Source: Lactiplantibacillus songbeiensis (lineage in GTDB: Bacteria > Bacillota > Bacilli > Lactobacillales > Lactobacillaceae). Taken from it: 64,000 bases of DNA. The position numbers and the translations under genes are program-made. Shown here piece after piece: positions 19,992 to 28,038 of this stretch; the stretch's first letter is position 1, and every line of letters starts with the position of its first letter. Under the pieces are notes generated by a model that saw nothing but the letters and a program-made list of their open reading frames with translations, ran no database searches and was not told the DNA's origin. The DNA is taken from positions 62,001 through 126,000 of the forward strand of contig NZ_BJDL01000001.1 of assembly GCF_005405125.1 (NCBI RefSeq), given 5' to 3'.

Positions 19992-21516
19992 TTTTGACCA
20001 CATCGATCAAACTGCCATCGCGATATTCAATTAAAGCCACTGTTTGGTCACCGTATTCGATCTTTTCAGGCACACCGGTAATCGCATAAGCTTTATCTTT
20101 TAAATCATCAATCGTCAGTTGCGGCACTTTTAAGTCTTTGAACATTTCGACTAAGTCTTGACGTGCCGGATTAATGGCAATTCCCAATTCTGTCACGACA
20201 ACGTCCACACTAGAACCTGGAGTAACGACCGTCGTCACAGCGTCCACGATAGTTGGGATGCGGCCCCGGACAACCGGTGCAATCACCATACTCAACTTGC
20301 AAGCAGCACTAGTGTCAGAATGGCCACCAGACGCGCCGCGAAGCACCCCATCAGAACCAGTAATAACGTTCACGTTGAAGTCAGTATCAACTTCCAGTGC
20401 GGATAAAATGGCAATATCTAGTTGATTGATGACCGCACCCTTGCTCAGTGGTGACGCATACATATTGGCATCGATTTCGTAATGATCTGCATTTTCAGCG
20501 AGGGAGATGGCTGACGGATGATCAAAGTCTTGCACATCGATCAACTTGTCGACTAAGCCTTCTTTTTGCATTTCGACCATCGCATTGGTGATCCCGCCTA
20601 ATGCAAAGCTCGCTTTAACATCTTCGTCAATCATTGTTTGGCGGAGGAAGCGACTAACCGCTAAGGCCGCACCGCCACTCCCAGTCTGGAAGGAGAAGCC
20701 GTTCTTGAAATAGCTCGATGCGGTAATCACTTTAGCGGCATATTCAGCAATCAATAATTCTTTCGGATTCTTCGTAAACCGAGTTGCGCCCTTCGCAATC
20801 CCATCTGGATCACCAATCGCATCAACTTGGACCACGTAATCAACATCCGTTTGCGGAATGCTAATCGGCGTGTTCGGATATGGCATCAAACTGTCAGTAA
20901 TCGCCACAACCTGGTCGGCATACTTCGCATCAACCATCGCGTAACCTAATGACCCACAAGTCGCTTTGCCTTTAGTCCCATTGATATTACCGTATTCATC
21001 AGAACTTGGCGCGCCTAAGAAAGCCACGTCAATATGAATGTCACCGCTGGCAATGGCCCGCGCACGACCACCGTGCGACCGAATCACGACTGGATTCGCC
21101 ATAATGCCACTCGAAATTGCGGCGCCAACTTTGTCTCGTAACCCACTCGACGTGATATTGGTAACCACGCCATTCTTGATATGATCAATCAACGGTGCAT
21201 GCACATTTGCAATTGAGCTAGGGGCAATCGACAAGTTCTTGATCCCCATCTTGGCAATTTCGGCCAAGACCATGTTCATCACAAAGTCGCCTTCGCGGAA
21301 ATGATGATGGAAGGAAATCGTCATGCCATCTTTTAAGCCAGTCTTGACGATGGCTTCATGGATACTGCCTAATAGTTTACTCTCGTTAGGTTTGATCGGT
21401 TTAATGGTTTTAGTGGCGGCCTGATAGCTGTCGATATGGGCAAATTCGCCATCATAAACGCCGTATTGGTCGGCATATTTAGCCGGAATCTCACGTTTTA
21501 ATTTATTTTCAACCAT
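19984..21516 (-). CDS. citF: Citrate lyase alpha subunit (citrate CoA-transferase)
   Basis: A 510-residue CitF, the usual family length. It exchanges the acetyl group on the CitD thioester for citrate, giving citryl-ACP. Recognisable parts are DGMTISFHHHFREGDFVMNMV, FLGAPSSDEYGNING and the C-terminal VTELGIAINPAR. It follows citE with a 1-nt gap, and the GGAGGTGG site lies inside citE. Confidence 0.96.
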   Translation of the reverse strand: MVENKLKREIPAKYADQYGVYDGEFAHIDSYQAATKTIKPIKPNESKLLGSIHEAIVKTGLKDGMTISFHHHFREGDFVMNMVLAEIAKMGIKNLSIAPSSIANVHAPLIDHIKNGVVTNITSSGLRDKVGAAISSGIMANPVVIRSHGGRARAIASGDIHIDVAFLGAPSSDEYGNINGTKGKATCGSLGYAMVDAKYADQVVAITDSLMPYPNTPISIPQTDVDYVVQVDAIGDPDGIAKGATRFTKNPKELLIAEYAAKVITASSYFKNGFSFQTGSGGAALAVSRFLRQTMIDEDVKASFALGGITNAMVEMQKEGLVDKLIDVQDFDHPSAISLAENADHYEIDANMYASPLSKGAVINQLDIAILSALEVDTDFNVNVITGSDGVLRGASGGHSDTSAACKLSMVIAPVVRGRIPTIVDAVTTVVTPGSSVDVVVTELGIAINPARQDLVEMFKDLKVPQLTIDDLKDKAYAITGVPEKIEYGDQTVALIEYRDGSLIDVVKNV

Positions 21517-21517
21517 C

Positions 21518-22396
21518 TTAGTCCACCTCCATATTAGTGGCCTTGGCTAAGGCTAAGACCCGTTCGGCCCGTTCAACAATTGGTTTATCAACCATTTGGC
21601 CGTTAACTGCAATCACACCAGACCCTTTGGCTTCGGCTTCACGAATCCCCGCCATGACTTCTTGGGCTTTTTGCACTTCTTTAACGGTTGGCGCATAAAT
21701 GCCATTGATTACTGGAATCTGACGCGGATTGATGACGGACTTGCCATCAAACCCAAGTTGCTTGATCAATTCTGTTTCATGACGCAAGCCTTCCTCATTA
21801 TCAACATCGGAATAAACCGTATCGATCGCTGCAATTCCGGCAGCCCGAGCGGAATGTAAGATGTAGTTACGAGCAAAGGACAATTCCGCCCCATCTGGAT
21901 AACGGCGGGTCTTTTGACTCGTCACATAATCTTCAGCGCCCAGCGCAATCCCAATCATCCGGTCGGAAGCTTTGGCGATTTCACGCGCATTCAAAACGCC
22001 TTCTGCGGATTCGATGGCCGCCATCATATGGGTGGTACCGGCTGGAATATCGTATTTAGCTTCCACCGCGGTAATCACGGCATCTACGTCGATAATATCT
22101 TGCGCGGTTTCCGTCTTTGGTAACCGAATGACGTTAATGCCCCCCAGGACCATCGCTTCGATATCTTGCTTACCACCAGCATCTAAGGCGTTAACCCGCA
22201 CGACCGTTTCAACTGATGAATAATCAAACGTTTTCAATGCTGAGTAAACCAAGACCCGCGCCGTATCTTTTTCTTTTAGTGAAACGGCATCTTCAAGGTC
22301 AAACATCACTGAATCGGCCCCATATAAGACGGCATCGCGTAACATTGCTGGATTCGCCCCGGGGACGAACATCATTGTTCTTCTTAAACGTTCCAT
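21518..22396 (-). CDS. citE: Citrate lyase beta subunit (citryl-CoA lyase)
   Basis: A 292-residue HpcH/HpaI-fold lyase starting MERLRRTMMFVPGANPAM. FDLEDAV supplies metal-binding acidic residues, AIESAEGV the second acidic motif, and GFDGKSVINPRQI is typical of CitE. It cleaves citryl-ACP to oxaloacetate and acetyl-ACP. The ATG at 22396 with a GGAGGCG site is preferred over the longer frame to 22477, which lies inside citD. It overlaps citD by 13 nt. Confidence 0.95.
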   Translation of the reverse strand: MERLRRTMMFVPGANPAMLRDAVLYGADSVMFDLEDAVSLKEKDTARVLVYSALKTFDYSSVETVVRVNALDAGGKQDIEAMVLGGINVIRLPKTETAQDIIDVDAVITAVEAKYDIPAGTTHMMAAIESAEGVLNAREIAKASDRMIGIALGAEDYVTSQKTRRYPDGAELSFARNYILHSARAAGIAAIDTVYSDVDNEEGLRHETELIKQLGFDGKSVINPRQIPVINGIYAPTVKEVQKAQEVMAGIREAEAKGSGVIAVNGQMVDKPIVERAERVLALAKATNMEVD

Positions 22397-22689
22397 GAGT
22401 TCAACGCCTCCCAATCGTAATCCGTCTTGCCTTGTAAGCGATAAGCTGCTGCAATCGTGCGGGCCTTGATCGTGCAATCTAAGGCGCCTTTATCAACAGC
22501 TTCAACGGCAATATCATTAATGCCTAATTTTTGTAAAACTTCAGTCATCAGTGCTGTAATATGCGCACCGAATTGTTTCTTAACGTTACTGTCGAGGTCA
22601 ATGGTAATGCCACTGGCGTTGGGCTTTAAGGTAATCATAATGTCGCTAGATTCCATGGTCCCCACCGTGACGGTTTTAGCTGTTTGCAT
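22384..22689 (-). CDS. citD: Citrate lyase acyl carrier protein (gamma subunit)
   Basis: A 101-residue CitD. The N-terminal GTMESSDIMI contains the serine (about position 14) that carries the phosphoribosyl-dephospho-CoA prosthetic group. It presents acetyl and citryl thioesters to CitF and CitE. GGGGAG lies 8 nt before the ATG, and the gene overlaps citC by 14 nt. Confidence 0.95.
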   Translation of the reverse strand: MQTAKTVTVGTMESSDIMITLKPNASGITIDLDSNVKKQFGAHITALMTEVLQKLGINDIAVEAVDKGALDCTIKARTIAAAYRLQGKTDYDWEALNSWNV

Positions 22690-23680
22690 GTGGTTGACTC
22701 CCCTTCAAATAGTGATAACTAGTGGCTGGCACTAGTTTTTTAACGGTGTCCCAGTCATTAGCCGCGAGTGCTTGCCGCACCTTCGTGGCGCTGACGGGTT
22801 GCGCATCGACTGTCAATCGTGGGACAACAGTCAATTGCAGTTGACCAGTTAAGACTTGCGCCAACTGGTCATTGTAGACTTTGGTAACGGGCGAATAAGG
22901 CTCGTCACCGACAAACCGGTGATGAATGTCCAAGATTGGACTGATTTTACGTAAGAATAACGTGGCATCGAGTTGTGCTTGTTCTTTAGCGACCGCTAAG
23001 TCTGCCTGATCTTTCAAGAAGTACGCTGGGAACGTGGCGTTGGCTACCAAATAATGATTTGTTGGCAACACAATCACCCGCGGCTGGTCAGCAACGGCTT
23101 GTTGGACCATCTTTAACCTTGCCTGCGTATCAAATTGCGACCGGTCTTCGGAAACAACGAAGACGTAAACCACATCGCAAGTTGCTAAAGCAGTCTGGAT
23201 TAGATGCAAATGGCCATTCGTAAACGGATTGGCATTCATCACAATCGCCCCTGCATTAGTACTCGTAACTTTCCGCTGATCTAATAACAATTGGTAGGCA
23301 TTCAGATCCGGGTACCCGCGTTCAAGCAAGACCACGTGCGTCGTGGCGACCACGGCTTTAAATCCGAGCGCTTCGAAATACGGAGCTGTACATGGCTTGG
23401 TATAGACAAAGGCCTGTGACTGTTGCTGTTCATCTAATTGATCAAGTAACGCTTTAATTAGCGGGGCTAATAAATTTTGGTGCGTTTCCGTTGTGGCAAC
23501 GGCCACGCATTTAATAATGTTCTGATAAAGCGAACCAGTCGCGACCAAGTTGTCATCATCGTATAAACCGATCGTATAATCAACTTGCTCATCCGCCATT
23601 AAGCCCGCCTGCGTCAATAGTGTTTGCCATTGTCGTTTCGCTGTCGGATTAATGTCGAACCACAGTCGTTTAAGTTGCAT
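22676..23680 (-). CDS. citC: [Citrate (pro-3S)-lyase] ligase
   Basis: A 334-residue protein with an N-terminal acetyltransferase-like region (to about 130) and a C-terminal nucleotidyltransferase fold containing NANPFTNGHLHLIQTAL. It acetylates the thiol of CitD with acetate and ATP, activating citrate lyase. It heads citCDEFX-oadA. GAGGTGA lies just before the ATG. Repeat F begins 31 nt upstream, so the leader, if transcribed from further right, would contain one or both repeats. Confidence 0.94.
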   Translation of the reverse strand: MQLKRLWFDINPTAKRQWQTLLTQAGLMADEQVDYTIGLYDDDNLVATGSLYQNIIKCVAVATTETHQNLLAPLIKALLDQLDEQQQSQAFVYTKPCTAPYFEALGFKAVVATTHVVLLERGYPDLNAYQLLLDQRKVTSTNAGAIVMNANPFTNGHLHLIQTALATCDVVYVFVVSEDRSQFDTQARLKMVQQAVADQPRVIVLPTNHYLVANATFPAYFLKDQADLAVAKEQAQLDATLFLRKISPILDIHHRFVGDEPYSPVTKVYNDQLAQVLTGQLQLTVVPRLTVDAQPVSATKVRQALAANDWDTVKKLVPATSYHYLKGSQPHANS

Positions 23681-23710
23681 GCCGTCACCTCCAAAAGTGT
23701 CGTTGTTTTA

Positions 23711-23869
23711 TTGTCGCTCCGGAAAATCTGGATTGACGCTGGAACGTGGTGGCCACGTTTGTGAGCCATAGTACGGTCTCACAAGCCGGGCTTTTACTAG
23801 TCCGGGATAGATCGCCCGGCCAAGTAAAATTTCACCACTGAGCATCAATCCAGATTTTCCTGCGCTAGC
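23711..23869 (+). repeat. F1 structured repeat, copy F (forward)
   Basis: The outer stem extends to GGAAAATCTGGATTGA with a perfect 16-bp partner. Hairpins are TTGTGAG/CTCACAA and TTTTACTAGTCCGGG/CCCGGCCAAGTAAAA. It lies 31 nt upstream of the citC start. Confidence 0.85.
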
Positions 23870-23943
23870 AGCTACTTAAATTTAAGTCGGCTTTAAAAGC
23901 TAACTTCTAATCTCATGACCGATTCACCAAGCTATCAACCGAA

Positions 23944-24097
23944 TTAACGCCGGGCGGGCCGGACAATGCTCAGTGGTGTCGTTTATCTTAGTCGATGATT
24001 TTTCGACTTAGATAAAGCCCGGCTTGGAAGACCGCACTTCGGCTTCCAAACGTGGCCACCACGTTCCAGCATTGCTCCGGACCAACCAGAGTGGCAA
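23944..24097 (-). repeat. F1 structured repeat, copy G (reverse)
   Basis: Read on the minus strand: outer stem CCGGAGCAATGCT/AGCATTGTCCGG with one bulge, hairpin TTGGAAG/CTTCCAA and hairpin TTTATCTAAGTCGAA/TCGACTAAGATAAA. It starts 12 nt after the stop of the OadG-like gene. F and G are an inverted pair separated by 74 nt, inside what may be one operon. Confidence 0.85.
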
Positions 24098-24108
24098 CTA
24101 TTAGCTAC

Positions 24109-24231
24109 TTATTTAGCTGGAAAGACTTTGATCAAGAGCTTGGAAATCAGGTAAATGACGAAGAGGACTAAGAACACGCCACCCATCCCAAATCCCATTA
24201 GTTCAAATGCGATTTCTAAATTATGAATCAT
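24109..24231 (-). CDS. Small OadG-like membrane subunit of oxaloacetate decarboxylase
   Basis: A 40-residue frame, MIHNLEIAFELMGFGMGGVF onward, ends ...LLIKVFPAK. One membrane helix (about residues 17-31) is preceded by the FELMGFGMGGVF segment typical of decarboxylase gamma chains. GGGAGG sits 8 nt before the ATG, and the gene lies 15 nt after oadB. It probably anchors or stabilises the OadA-OadB complex. It is shorter than classical OadG and lacks the C-terminal soluble tail. Confidence 0.75.
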   Translation of the reverse strand: MIHNLEIAFELMGFGMGGVFLVLFVIYLISKLLIKVFPAK

Positions 24232-24246
24232 GGTGTTAGCCTCCCT

Positions 24247-25368
24247 TTACATGAAGAATGATAGCAACAGGCCACCAGCGATAACTGAGCCAATCTGACC
24301 AGAAACGTTGGCACCAACGGCATACATTAAGACAAAGTTCTTTGGATCTTCTTCGGACGCCATCTTTTGGATCACCCGACTAGACATTGGGAAGGCCGAA
24401 ATACCGGCGGCCCCAATCATTGGATTGATCTTTTCTTTCCGGAAGACGTTCAATAACTTGGCGAACAAGACCCCACCGATGGAATCCATAACGAAGGCCA
24501 CGAGTCCAAAGGCGATAATCATTAACGTTTGTAAGTTTAAGAATTGGTCAGCCTGCAGTTTAACGGAAATCGTTAACCCTAACAGGATACTGACAATGTT
24601 AACCAATTCATTCTGCGCGGTATTGGATAAGCGGTCTAAGACCCCACATTCCCGCAGCAAGTTTCCAAACATTAAGAAACCGACCAATGGTAATGAGATT
24701 GGGGCGATAAAGCCGGCCAAAATCGTGACGATAATTGGGAAGAGAATCTTGGTTTGCTTCGAAACGCTTTCGGCTTTGTAAGTCATCCGAATTTGGCGTT
24801 CCTTCTTAGTCGTGACAGCTTTAATAGCGGCCGGTTGGATAATCGGTACCAACGCCATGTACGAATACGCCGCCACGGTAATCGGCCCCAGCAGATTCTC
24901 TGCTAACTGGTTCGAAACGAAGATGGCGGTTGGACCATCCGCGGCGCCGATAATCCCAATAGAAGCTGCTTCCTTAATATCGAAACCAAATAAGACGGCC
25001 ACGATAATAACGAAGAAAATCCCAAATTGCGCCGCAGCGCCAAATAAGAGCATGAACGGATTTTGTAATAATGGTCCAAAATCAATCATCGCACCAATCC
25101 CAATAAAGATTAAAAGTGGAAACAATTCGGTCGTGATTCCGGCTTTGAAGAGGACATCCAAGACCCCTTCGGCTTTGGTGCCACCGACAGTTTGGGTTAA
25201 AACCCCGGTCCCTGGAAAGTTAACCAGAATGGACCCCAGCCCCATTGGAACTAACAGTGTTGGTTCATATTCTTTTTTGATACCCAAATACATCAAGATG
25301 CCACCAATCAGCATCATCGCGATTTGGCCTAAGGTAATTGAGGTAATCCCCTGAATTAAGGTTTCCAC
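24247..25368 (-). CDS. oadB: Sodium-pumping decarboxylase beta subunit (OadB)
   Basis: A 373-residue polytopic membrane protein with about nine to eleven helices. It has the family motif GAADGPTAIFVSNQLA, whose aspartate acts in Na+ translocation and carboxybiotin decarboxylation, and SAFPMSSRVIQK near the C-terminus. It decarboxylates carboxybiotin, coupled to Na+ export in characterised homologues. The start is GTG at 25368 with AAGGAG upstream. The biotin carrier gene precedes it by 13 nt. Confidence 0.94.
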   Translation of the reverse strand: METLIQGITSITLGQIAMMLIGGILMYLGIKKEYEPTLLVPMGLGSILVNFPGTGVLTQTVGGTKAEGVLDVLFKAGITTELFPLLIFIGIGAMIDFGPLLQNPFMLLFGAAAQFGIFFVIIVAVLFGFDIKEAASIGIIGAADGPTAIFVSNQLAENLLGPITVAAYSYMALVPIIQPAAIKAVTTKKERQIRMTYKAESVSKQTKILFPIIVTILAGFIAPISLPLVGFLMFGNLLRECGVLDRLSNTAQNELVNIVSILLGLTISVKLQADQFLNLQTLMIIAFGLVAFVMDSIGGVLFAKLLNVFRKEKINPMIGAAGISAFPMSSRVIQKMASEEDPKNFVLMYAVGANVSGQIGSVIAGGLLLSFFM

Positions 25369-25381
25369 ATGCTTACTCCTT

Positions 25382-25780
25382 TCAGCTGATCTTAATCAGC
25401 GCGTCACCGGCATTCACCGTGTCATTTTTATCGACAAATAATGTTTCCACAACGCCAGCTCGATTGGCAACGATTTCATTTTCCATCTTCATTGCTTCTA
25501 AGACTAATAATGGCTGGTTTTCAGTAACTTGGTCACCTGGTTTAACTAGGACTTTAATAATCGTCCCTGGCATCGGTGCATCCATCGCATCGGCCACGTC
25601 AGCGGGTGCTGCTTTCGGGGCAGACGCTGGGGTTGGTGCGGGGGTAGTTGCAGGTTGTGGCGCGGCAGTTGGTGCGGGTGCCACGGCGACTGGGGCAACT
25701 GGTTGCGCCACACCGCCGATTTCTTCCATTTCAACCAAGTATTCTTTACCATCAATGGTGATCTTAAATTTACGTAACAT
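25382..25780 (-). CDS. Biotin carrier protein of oxaloacetate decarboxylase
   Basis: A 132-residue biotinyl protein with a short N-terminal region, an Ala/Pro-rich linker (about 27-60) and a C-terminal biotinyl domain with VLEAMKMENEIV, where the lysine carries biotin. It shuttles carboxyl groups from OadA to OadB, like OadD of Enterococcus. It follows the upstream gene with a TAATG overlap. Confidence 0.92.
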   Translation of the reverse strand: MLRKFKITIDGKEYLVEMEEIGGVAQPVAPVAVAPAPTAAPQPATTPAPTPASAPKAAPADVADAMDAPMPGTIIKVLVKPGDQVTENQPLLVLEAMKMENEIVANRAGVVETLFVDKNDTVNAGDALIKIS

Positions 25781-26118
25781 TAGTGCTGGTCAACTCGCTT
25801 TCTGATTGTTTTGACGACGAATTGACCGTCGCCGGTAGCTAAAGCACAACTGCTCGCAATAACGCTAACAAGCTGGGCTTCCGGATTTTGCACATAGAGC
25901 TTTTTTAACACTAACTGACTATCGGGAACCGCGGTTGCCGTCACGCTGGCAGCAATCAGACTTGGAATGAGATGGTCATGTGGATCGACTTCCAAGTACT
26001 TCGGGACGGTCACCCACGTTTCAGCTGGTTCAGCCGGCACAGTCGGTGTCACCGCCGGCTGGTCGGCCGGGGCGCTGGCCGCTTCGTGATGAAATAACGT
26101 TTGCCAAAAACTAGCCAT
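25780..26118 (-). CDS. OadH-like accessory protein of the citrate/oxaloacetate decarboxylase operon
   Basis: A 112-residue protein of unknown biochemical role. An N-terminal amphipathic stretch MASFWQTLFHHE and a Pro/Ala/Thr-rich segment are followed by a conserved-looking domain from about residue 40. In Enterococcus a small gene named oadH holds the same place before oadD and oadB; I equate them by position. AAGGAG lies 8 nt before the ATG at 26118, which is preferred over 26154. Confidence 0.65.
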   Translation of the reverse strand: MASFWQTLFHHEAASAPADQPAVTPTVPAEPAETWVTVPKYLEVDPHDHLIPSLIAASVTATAVPDSQLVLKKLYVQNPEAQLVSVIASSCALATGDGQFVVKTIRKRVDQH

Positions 26119-26159
26119 GCGGATCACTCCTTTAATTTGTTTAGTCAGCGGCAACTGGT

Positions 26160-26335
26160 AAATCGCTTACAATTTAAAACTGACCACTCATTGCCGCTGA
26201 ACCCTTGCTTCCATCATATAACCAAATGTTGATTCAGATTGTTCTTTTAATGTTCTATCGACATCCTATGAGTTGACCCGCAGCTTGCTTATTGGCCATT
26301 TACGCGGCTAAGCAGGTTGCGGGTCAATGGCGTTG
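26160..26335 (-). promoter_or_regulatory. Leader/promoter region of the oad-cit operon
   Basis: This AT-rich region holds a possible extended -10 (minus-strand TGGTTATATGAT near 26214-26225). At 26272-26326 TTGACCCGCA and TGCGGGTCAA enclose further pairing (TGCTTA/TAAGCA). No U-tract follows, so the hairpin is not a standard terminator for the transporter gene upstream. Confidence 0.35.
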
Positions 26336-26351
26336 CGTTACCGAATTAAAC

Positions 26352-27698
26352 TCATTGTGGAATGTAGAATGGCATGTGGCCGGTCAAGAGAATCGTAACC
26401 ACGAAGATGGCGAAGACGCCGAGTGCGTACTTGGCGGTTTCCTTTTGCCAAGCCCCCATGTCCAAACCAGTTAAACGTAGTAACAAGTAGATAAAGGCTA
26501 CTAATGGACTGAGTAAATGGAACGCTTGACCCATCAAAGAAGCGAGCGCCATTTGCATGTTGGTAAAGCCGTATGCCCGCCCAGCTTGAGCTAAGACTGG
26601 CAAGACCCCAAAGTAGAACCCGTCGTTTGATAGGAAGAAAGTCCCAGGAGCAGAAATCGCAGCAATCACTAAGCCCCAGAAACCGGCTAATTGATGCGGG
26701 ATAATTTGGGTAAAGCTTTGAGCCAAAGCCGTCGCCATCCCAGTTCCTTGGAAGAGACCCATGAAGACCCCCGCCGCGAAGACTAAGATAACCACTTGCA
26801 CGGCGTCACCACCGTTAGCACCAATTCGCTTGGATTGGTCTTTGAGCTTTGGATAGTTGACCATCAACGCGATACAAGTTCCGACTAAGAAGAGCAACAA
26901 TGGTGGCATTTCTAAAGCTTTGATGAATGAACCGGCAACTAACCAAGCAATCAAAACAATGGTTAAGATACCGTTGAATGCAAAGTTCTTTGGCCGACGA
27001 ATCTCAGCAACATCTGGATCAGTGACTTGGGTCATCGCATCGATTTCAGCTGGTGATAATTCTTTAATACCTAAGCGTTTACGTTCTTTACGACCCATAC
27101 TAGGCGCAACGATAAAGGTGACGTAAAGTAAGGCTAAGATCATCCCAGGCATCACGTAAGCTAAGATACTGGCATCAACATCTAAGACGGCCATTGCTCG
27201 TGCAGTTGGCCCACCCCATGGGAGTAAGTTCATGATCGTGTTTTGTAAGATAACCAAAACCCCTAAGTTCATCATTCGCATGTTTAACTTCTTGTAAATC
27301 GGAATAAAAGCCGAACAACAAATCAAGGTGGTAGTCGTCCCATCCCCGTTCAAGGAAACGGCCGCCGCAACGATGGCTGTGGCCATTAGGACTTTCATTG
27401 GATCACCTTTAGCGAAGAGAATCATCTTCTTGGTGATGGGATCAAATAACCCCGCGTCCAGCATAATCGAGAAATAAAGAATCGCAAATAATAGCATGAT
27501 CCCGGTGTTGGCAGTGGTCTTGATCCCTTCGAGGACGAAATCACCGATTGTACCTTTTTTGGCAACGCCGGCGACCATCGCAATAATGGCGAAAACTAAT
27601 GGAACCAATACTAAGGCGGTAAATGGTGATAATTTCTTCTTCATGATAATGAACATGAAGACGACAATCATGGCATATGAGATAACTGTTAGTAACAT
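26352..27698 (-). CDS. Citrate:metal transporter, CitMHS family
   Basis: A 448-residue membrane protein with about 12 helices and strong resemblance to CitMHS transporters such as Bacillus CitM/CitH and Enterococcus CitH. Seen features include SLNGDGTTTTLICCSAF, LPWGGPTARAMAVL and the C-terminal QAFHLLSPLVAFIYLLLRL. It would import citrate as a divalent metal complex. It heads the cluster, behind a cre site at 27743 and a palindrome at 27830. AAAAGGAG lies ahead of the ATG. Confidence 0.9.
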   Translation of the reverse strand: MLLTVISYAMIVVFMFIIMKKKLSPFTALVLVPLVFAIIAMVAGVAKKGTIGDFVLEGIKTTANTGIMLLFAILYFSIMLDAGLFDPITKKMILFAKGDPMKVLMATAIVAAAVSLNGDGTTTTLICCSAFIPIYKKLNMRMMNLGVLVILQNTIMNLLPWGGPTARAMAVLDVDASILAYVMPGMILALLYVTFIVAPSMGRKERKRLGIKELSPAEIDAMTQVTDPDVAEIRRPKNFAFNGILTIVLIAWLVAGSFIKALEMPPLLLFLVGTCIALMVNYPKLKDQSKRIGANGGDAVQVVILVFAAGVFMGLFQGTGMATALAQSFTQIIPHQLAGFWGLVIAAISAPGTFFLSNDGFYFGVLPVLAQAGRAYGFTNMQMALASLMGQAFHLLSPLVAFIYLLLRLTGLDMGAWQKETAKYALGVFAIFVVTILLTGHMPFYIPQ

Positions 27699-27730
27699 GG
27701 TTTCAACTCCTTTTATTTTTCTACAAGCAA

Positions 27731-27756
27731 ATCATATCGGATTGAAAGCGCTTTTA
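27731..27756 (-). promoter_or_regulatory. cre site and -10 of the citrate transporter gene
   Basis: TGAAAGCGCTTTTA at 27743-27756 matches 13 of 14 cre consensus positions. A TATGAT hexamer on the minus strand lies at its edge (27732-27737 region) with no good -35, as expected for an activator-dependent, CcpA-repressed promoter. Confidence 0.7.
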
Positions 27757-27829
27757 CTACCGTTTTTGTGCGGAAGTACACAGAAAGAACACTTTGATAT
27801 TCCAGTTCACAGCAAGTTTCGTTGCGCGA

Positions 27830-27845
27830 AAATGTATGTACATTT
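27830..27845. promoter_or_regulatory. Palindrome AAATGTA-TG-TACATTT, candidate GntR (CitO-type) operator
   Basis: Perfect seven-base arms around a 2-nt centre, about 75 nt upstream of the cre site and 130 nt upstream of the transporter start. GntR/FadR-family proteins bind short palindromes of this kind. The link to the regulator at 16626 is inference. Confidence 0.5.
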
Positions 27846-27971
27846 AAGTCTAAAGGTGTTGTTATGATAGGCATCATTGGCGTTTTCACGTTAACGCAAC
27901 CATGCACTTCCGCTAACGATCGGCCTAGGCCGCTTGCTCACTACTCAACAATGACTAAGCTTTAATCCTAA

Positions 27972-28010
27972 CCAAAAACAATCACCAAGTCTGCTAAACT
28001 TGGTGATTGC
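27972..28010 (-). terminator. Terminator of the large surface-protein gene
   Basis: On the minus strand CAATCACCAAGT pairs with ACTTGGTGATTG (12 bp), loop TTAGCAG, followed by TTTTT. It lies about 30 nt after the stop at 28039. Confidence 0.9.
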
Positions 28011-28038
28011 ATGATGATTGAACTTATTCAAGTTAATT

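Noticed and set aside
24308-25354. Long open frames on the plus strand opposite oadB
   Set aside because: Antisense shadows of a hydrophobic protein gene; no start signals and low-complexity products.
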